Positions 7,357 through 10,574 of a DNA stretch of 10,574 nucleotides are shown in pieces. Within the stretch, counting starts at the first letter, position 1, and each line of letters opens with the position of its first letter. Both the position numbers and the translations under genes were made by a program. The DNA lies in the NCBI GenBank assembly GCA_949127645.1, contig CASBQM010000465.1, positions 1-10,574 on the forward strand, in the 5' to 3' direction. Source of the stretch: Synechococcales cyanobacterium PMM_0036 (GTDB lineage: Bacteria > Cyanobacteriota > Cyanobacteriia > Elainellales > Elainellaceae). The notes below the pieces were generated by a model. It had not been told where the DNA came from. It was given only the letters and a program-made list of their open reading frames with translations, and did no database searches.

Positions 7357-9120
7357 CTAATTCCCTTCGTGCGGATGATGAGGCAGAGTCTGGGAATCTG
7401 TTTCCGCTGACTTTGATACGGAAGGAAGCAGCGAACTGTGACTCATGCCTGCACCGTTGCTATGACCATTCGCAGCGTAAGCCGGAACTAATTCTTTCCG
7501 ACTGCGCCGCCCTGCCCAAAAAGCACCCGCTCCAAGTACCCCTGCTACTGGAAACACTGTCCACCAAGGAAGCCCGCCAGGTTGAGCGATCGCCGCCTCC
7601 GCATGAGCTGCTTCTGGTTTGGCTTTACCGCCTCCTCGAAGTGACTGTGCGTAGAGTTGCGCCGCCCGTTGGGTGACAATCATATCGCCATCAAACAGAC
7701 CGCTCTTCACCTCAACCACATCTCCGGCAGTTCTGCCTAACTCGATCTCCGCTGCCTGATAGGCATTGCCATTTTTGACGTATACCACCTGCTTGCCATT
7801 CACCTCAACCAGCGCCGATCGGGGGATTACTGTTACCGCAATAGGCGTGCGATCGGTCAATACTTCCAGTTCGGCAAACATTCCTGGCTTGAGTACGCCA
7901 CTAGAGTTATCTAGCTCTGCTTTGACTGGAATAATGCGAGTTTCGCCTTCTACTACGGAACCAATTACCGTCACCCGTCCACTAAAAGTTTGACTGGGCA
8001 AGCTTGCCACCTTTACCCGCACCTGCTGTCCGTTAGACACCTGCTCTAAGTCTTTCTCGTAAATATTTGCCGTTGCCAAGACCGTGCGACTGTCAACGAT
8101 TGTCATCAGAGCAGCACCCGCATCTTGAGCCGATTGACCCAGGGAAACTTCACGATCGGCAACTATACCTGAAATCGGCGCAACGATCGTGATCGTGCCA
8201 TCTGCGTTAGGAGTTGCCCCCAATTGCTTGAGTCGGGTGCCATAAGTGACGGTGCTGAGCTGAACACGAGACTGGGCTGCTTCTAGTCCAGACTGGGCAC
8301 GTTCGAGTTGCGCCCTAGATTCCAAGACGGGCAGGCGGCTTTGTGCTTCGGTTAATGCTTTCTGAGCTTCTGCAAGATGAGCCTGTGACTCTAGAAATTG
8401 CCGCTTGGGAATGGCACCCTGCTGGGTTAATTCTTGGTCGCGATCGTACTGTTCTTGTGCCACATTCACTTCAGTCTGGGCTTGCTGAATCGTGGTGGCT
8501 ACAATTTGCTGTTGCTGTTCATGGGTTTGTTGTGCCAACCTCAGATCGGCTTGTGCGGCTTGCAGATTACCTGTCATTTCTGCCTGTTTATCGAGTGCCT
8601 CAACTCTCAAGCCTGCTAGCTCACCACTGGTAATAATGGCAACCGGCTGACCCGCTTCCACTGAATCTCCTGGCTCTACAAAGAGCCGAACGACCGTTCC
8701 GCCTACTGGATTCGTGACTTCGACTTTGCGGCTGGGAGATGCCTCAATTTGTCCAGTTGCTTTGATGCCAAAAGCCAAGGGTCGGCGGCTGACAGGTTCT
8801 ATTTTGAGTCCAATTCGCTTAGCAGTCTCAGCATCGACCTGGATGGCATCTGTTGGCTGTGTCGCTTGCCCACCGCCCTGAAACTCATCTCCATGTCCGC
8901 CATGTGCCAAGACTACAGTTGGAGCAGCCAATAAAATGAGGCTCAGGGCAGCAACGGAAATTCGCTGAATGGCAGAGGAAAGAAGAACGATCGATCGCTT
9001 TCTAGATTGAGAGGATGATGATCCGTCAGTGATTAGTGATTTCATGTGAAGCATAGGGAAGCTGGTTGAGTCTGTCAGAGCGTGTGAATTCGACATAAAC
9101 AGGTCGATCTGGCTTCTCAT
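7357..9120 (-). CDS. RND periplasmic adaptor (membrane fusion protein) with extra C-terminal TM
   Basis: A 587-residue CzcB/CusB/NrsB-type adaptor that would link the pump to an outer-membrane channel. A hydrophobic signal/anchor (about 43-72) is followed by a His motif HGGHGDEF (H73, H76). The two lipoyl half-motifs lie near 131-168 and 309-345, flanking a long Gln/Ala-rich coiled-coil hairpin (about 175-297). Beta-barrel and membrane-proximal domains follow to about 490. Unusually there is a second hydrophobic stretch at 518-537 (LPWWTVFPVAGVLGAGAFWA), then RRSRK (538-542) and a 45-residue tail with H553, H561, H581, H582 and H584; the positive charges suggest the tail is cytosolic. The start at 9120 has AAGG only 4 bases upstream. 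Met26 (9045) would give a shorter leader but has no ribosome site. This is the first gene of the operon. Confidence 0.93.
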   Translation of the reverse strand: MRSQIDLFMSNSHALTDSTSFPMLHMKSLITDGSSSSQSRKRSIVLLSSAIQRISVAALSLILLAAPTVVLAHGGHGDEFQGGGQATQPTDAIQVDAETAKRIGLKIEPVSRRPLAFGIKATGQIEASPSRKVEVTNPVGGTVVRLFVEPGDSVEAGQPVAIITSGELAGLRVEALDKQAEMTGNLQAAQADLRLAQQTHEQQQQIVATTIQQAQTEVNVAQEQYDRDQELTQQGAIPKRQFLESQAHLAEAQKALTEAQSRLPVLESRAQLERAQSGLEAAQSRVQLSTVTYGTRLKQLGATPNADGTITIVAPISGIVADREVSLGQSAQDAGAALMTIVDSRTVLATANIYEKDLEQVSNGQQVRVKVASLPSQTFSGRVTVIGSVVEGETRIIPVKAELDNSSGVLKPGMFAELEVLTDRTPIAVTVIPRSALVEVNGKQVVYVKNGNAYQAAEIELGRTAGDVVEVKSGLFDGDMIVTQRAAQLYAQSLRGGGKAKPEAAHAEAAIAQPGGLPWWTVFPVAGVLGAGAFWAGRRSRKELVPAYAANGHSNGAGMSHSSLLPSVSKSAETDSQTLPHHPHEGN

Positions 9121-9191
9121 AGCACCTTTGCAGATTGGCTAGTCATAAGTGCCTAAAGTGCCGATACAGAAGACTTGAAGACCCTTGAACC

Positions 9192-9230
9192 ATTAAAATC
9201 TCACACAAAAATGAAATCAGGATGAAATCA
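9192..9230 (-). promoter_or_regulatory. Predicted promoter of the pump operon with operator copy 2
   Basis: On the minus strand TTTCAT occurs at 9227-9222 and 9216-9211 (11-bp spacing), followed 13 bases later by TTTAAT (9197-9192), a 5/6 match to the -10 consensus TATAAT. There is no -35 box; the operator takes its place, as in PhoB-type activated promoters. Transcription would start near 9185, leaving a leader of about 65 bases before the adaptor ATG. Bases 9208-9227 are identical, as reverse complement, to operator copy 1. Confidence 0.6.
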
Positions 9231-9311
9231 CGCTTTGCTGCAAGGAGAAAATTTGCAAGTAATGGTATGCAAAAGGCTTGTGAGTTTAAGAGGAGATCGA
9301 TGTTTTCAGTG

Positions 9312-9340
9312 TTTCATCGAATTATCAAATTGAGATGAAA
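9312..9340. promoter_or_regulatory. Inverted pair of TTTCAT half-sites
   Basis: TTTCATC (9312-9318) and GATGAAA (9334-9340) are perfect 7-bp inverted repeats with 15 bases between them, lying between operator copies 2 and 3. Each contains the half-site of the direct repeats, so they may be extra weak binding sites. A small hairpin or chance is also possible. Confidence 0.3.
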
Positions 9341-9368
9341 TCTCAGACTCAATAAAAATGCTTTAGGT

Positions 9369-9406
9369 TTTCATCCTGGTTTCATTTTCCCCTGACACAC
9401 TAAAAA
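9369..9406 (+). promoter_or_regulatory. Operator copy 3, possible rightward promoter
   Basis: TTTCATCCTGGTTTCATTTT (9369-9388) differs from copies 1 and 2 at one base. Its half-sites at 9369-9374 and 9380-9385 point right, opposite to copy 2. A weak -10 candidate TAAAAA (9401-9406) lies 15 bases downstream, which would drive the small ORF starting at 9476. It could instead act as an upstream site for the leftward operon promoter. Confidence 0.5.
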
Positions 9407-9475
9407 TTGAGGAACAGCATAATTCCAAGCAGAGAGCGATTGCTTCAACCAATACCTCGATTGAAGAACAGGAAA

Positions 9476-9529
9476 ATGAATAGGAAGAAATTACCCTTAC
9501 GCAGCAAGGTAATCATTGGCGCACTTTAA
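9476..9529 (+). pseudogene. Possible broken start of a rightward exported protein
   Basis: ATG at 9476 opens MNRKKLPLRSKVIIGAL then TAA. The charged start followed by a hydrophobic turn-on looks like the first part of a signal peptide or TM segment that is cut off after 17 residues. AGG lies only 3 bases upstream, a poor ribosome site. It lies 88 bp beyond operator copy 3 in the matching orientation, which suggests a lost divergent target gene. The other frames downstream do not restore a hydrophobic segment. It could equally be chance. Confidence 0.25.
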
Positions 9530-9537
9530 TCACTTTA

Positions 9538-9630
9538 GAGAGGAAATCTGAATTCTTTAGACTCTCGTATTTTGCTAACCAGCAAATGAGCATTTCAACA
9601 ACGTAAATCAGGCATTTCAGATTCTCTCTC
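9538..9630. repeat. Imperfect 15-bp inverted repeat
   Basis: GAGAGGAAATCTGAA (9538-9552) and the reverse complement of 9616-9630 match at 13 of 15 positions, enclosing 63 bases. It begins 9 bases after the broken ORF stop, so it may mark the ends of a small insertion, but no flanking target duplication is clear. Confidence 0.35.
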
Positions 9631-9793
9631 ACGAGACTGACAAAAGAGGGATAAGAGTACGGGATATGAGTCCATGAGCATTGAACGGTTACGTCCAGAA
9701 ATGCCGTTGCTTCCTCAGCGTTAGTAAACGTTCGTTTGTGCAATCAATTACGAGCCACGACGGGACAAGTGTTTCAGCGTTGCCTAAATCTAT

Positions 9794-9849
9794 GGGTATG
9801 GTCAACCTAAGCAGGTAGGTCGCCCCACCTGCTTGGGTTGACCATACCC
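9794..9849. repeat. Long near-perfect hairpin, 23-bp arms
   Basis: The arms 9794-9816 and 9827-9849 are complementary at 22 of 23 positions (the single mismatch, 9808/9835, can be a G-U pair) around a 10-base loop. The left arm begins GGGTATGGTCAACC. No T-run follows on either strand, so it is not a typical intrinsic terminator. It resembles a palindromic dispersed element or tiny MITE; an attenuator or transposon-end remnant is also possible. Confidence 0.8.
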
Positions 9850-9954
9850 GTGACAATGCGATCGCTGCTTTAAGGTGATTTCTGGCAATAAACTTACCAT
9901 TTAGATAACCTAGAGCGGTAGTTTAGAGTGCCCAAGGTTGCTGTTCTATGAATC

Positions 9955-10574
9955 GGTAGTGGTGTTTAGTAAAGGATGGAGAATAAACGACCCTAATTAG
10001 CAACTTAATGGTTCCGATCGAATCAGTTCGTTGTAATGATGAATGAAATTCCAGATCGCGCTAATGGGATTCTCCAAGTTCTTGGAGAAGGATAAAGTTT
10101 TCCTCACCAAGCGCGACACCCGTTGTCTGAGCGTGTTGTTAAACCGTTCAATATAGCGGGTCAAGCCACTTTCCTTACCCACTGCAAAATGGCGGTTACT
10201 AGGCAAGACCATTGTATAAGCTTCCCAGTAATCGGTGTAAATCACAGCACATGGACGATACACACCGGGCATCGATTCCCACACCCCCCTTGCCGAATCT
10301 CCAGAGCGATCGCCGATATAGCAACCGACAATCTCACGGGTTGCAACATCCAACGCCAACCCAATCCACTGTTTGTTGCCCTTATTATCGACGAACGACC
10401 ACAACTCATCCATCTGAACGGCAAGTTTCCCTTTACTTTTGGGTTGCACTTGTAGCGCTTGTGGCACTGCCTCAGAGTAACGGTTGACCTATCTCTGCAA
10501 CCAGTCCTCGGAGAGTTGCATCACACGAGCGATCCCGGCTAACGGAATTCGCTCCAGCAACAACCGATCAATCA
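9955..10574 (-). mobile_element. IS1-family element, one end inside the window
   Basis: The transposase defines the family. The inner end is placed near 9955, where GGTAGTGGTGTTTAGTAAAG begins shortly after the transposase stop; IS1-family ends usually begin GG. The other end lies outside the window, so neither the inverted repeats nor the target duplication can be confirmed. Confidence 0.55.
9997..10574 (-). pseudogene. IS1-family transposase with in-frame stop, 5' end off the window
   Basis: Translation from the right edge reads IDRLLLERIPLAGIARVMQL, then SEDWLQR, a TAG at 10491-10489, then VNRYSEAVPQALQVQ and on to the TAA at 9997. The stop replaces what is normally a Tyr codon. Beyond it the remaining frame, counted from a GTG at 10467 (156 residues), keeps the whole catalytic part: D20 (MDELWSF), D79 (YTDYWEAY) and E107 (YIERFNNTLRQR), the DDE triad of IS1-family InsB. 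The helix-turn-helix region upstream is cut from it by the stop. This is a single-frame IS1 type with no obvious A-rich slippage site in view. It is probably inactive unless the stop is read through or the codon is a sequencing error. Confidence 0.88.

Larger units (their letters stand above)
9386..9954. other. Gene-poor stretch with no convincing intact gene
   Basis: All frames are broken by frequent stops. One minus-strand frame of 76 codons (9743-9513) needs a TTG start and has no recognisable domain. The stretch holds a possible broken rightward gene start (9476), a 15-bp imperfect inverted repeat, a 23-bp-arm hairpin and one GCGATCGC site. It lies between a metal-response promoter and an IS1 element, and may be decayed coding DNA. 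Confidence 0.6.

Noticed and set aside
7074..7676. Plus-strand 200-codon frame
   Set aside because: It is antisense to the pump start and adaptor end, which are clearly coding on the minus strand; no domain seen.
9513..9743. Minus-strand 76-codon frame
   Set aside because: It needs a TTG start, has no ribosome site and no recognisable domain, and lies in degenerate DNA.
10123..10455. Plus-strand 110-codon frame
   Set aside because: Shadow of the IS1 transposase on the other strand.
1..10574. Composite transposon formed by the flanking IS elements
   Set aside because: The two elements are of different families (IS5 and IS1), so they cannot act as paired ends.
1..10574. CRISPR array, tRNA or rRNA genes
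   Set aside because: No regularly spaced direct repeats and no recognisable tRNA or rRNA sequence were seen on reading the window.

Overview
The window is cyanobacterial. It carries about ten copies of the octamer GCGATCGC (the HIP1 palindrome abundant in many cyanobacterial chromosomes). Its two-component pair also closely resembles the cyanobacterial RppA/RppB (NrsR/NrsS) family. I would guess a filamentous Leptolyngbya/Oscillatoria-type organism, but the genus cannot be fixed from the sequence.

Layout, left to right: (1) 1-927, a broken IS5-family transposase on the minus strand (one nonsense codon, two frameshifts), running off the left edge. (2) 1072-1425, a small cysteine-rich four-helix copper-storage-type protein (DUF326/Csp) on the minus strand, with a terminator-like hairpin after it. 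(3) 1629-9120, five minus-strand genes read from right to left: periplasmic adaptor (MFP), HME-type RND metal pump, a Met-rich lipoprotein, the response regulator RppA and the sensor kinase RppB. Spacing is tight (2 bp, 40 bp, 6 bp, then a 14-bp overlap), which indicates one operon. (4) 9121-9954, a gene-poor stretch with two copies of a 20-bp regulatory repeat, a possible broken rightward gene and a strong 23-bp-arm hairpin. (5) About 9955 to the right edge, an IS1-family element whose transposase has an in-frame stop.

Proposed working: RppB senses a periplasmic metal or redox signal and phosphorylates RppA. RppA is proposed to bind a direct repeat, TTTCAT-N5-TTTCAT, found in the intergenic region of the Csp gene (1551-1570) and twice upstream of the adaptor gene (9208-9227, 9369-9388). 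Two of the three 20-bp copies are identical and the third differs by one base. This would join export (adaptor, RND pump, a TolC-like channel elsewhere), a periplasmic lipoprotein and cytosolic metal storage (Csp) in one regulon that includes its own regulator genes.

The metal is not settled. The Csp and the Met-rich lipoprotein point to copper. The pump lacks the three-methionine site of E. coli CusA, and its TM4 motif (DDAIVDMEN) resembles cyanobacterial NrsA-type pumps.
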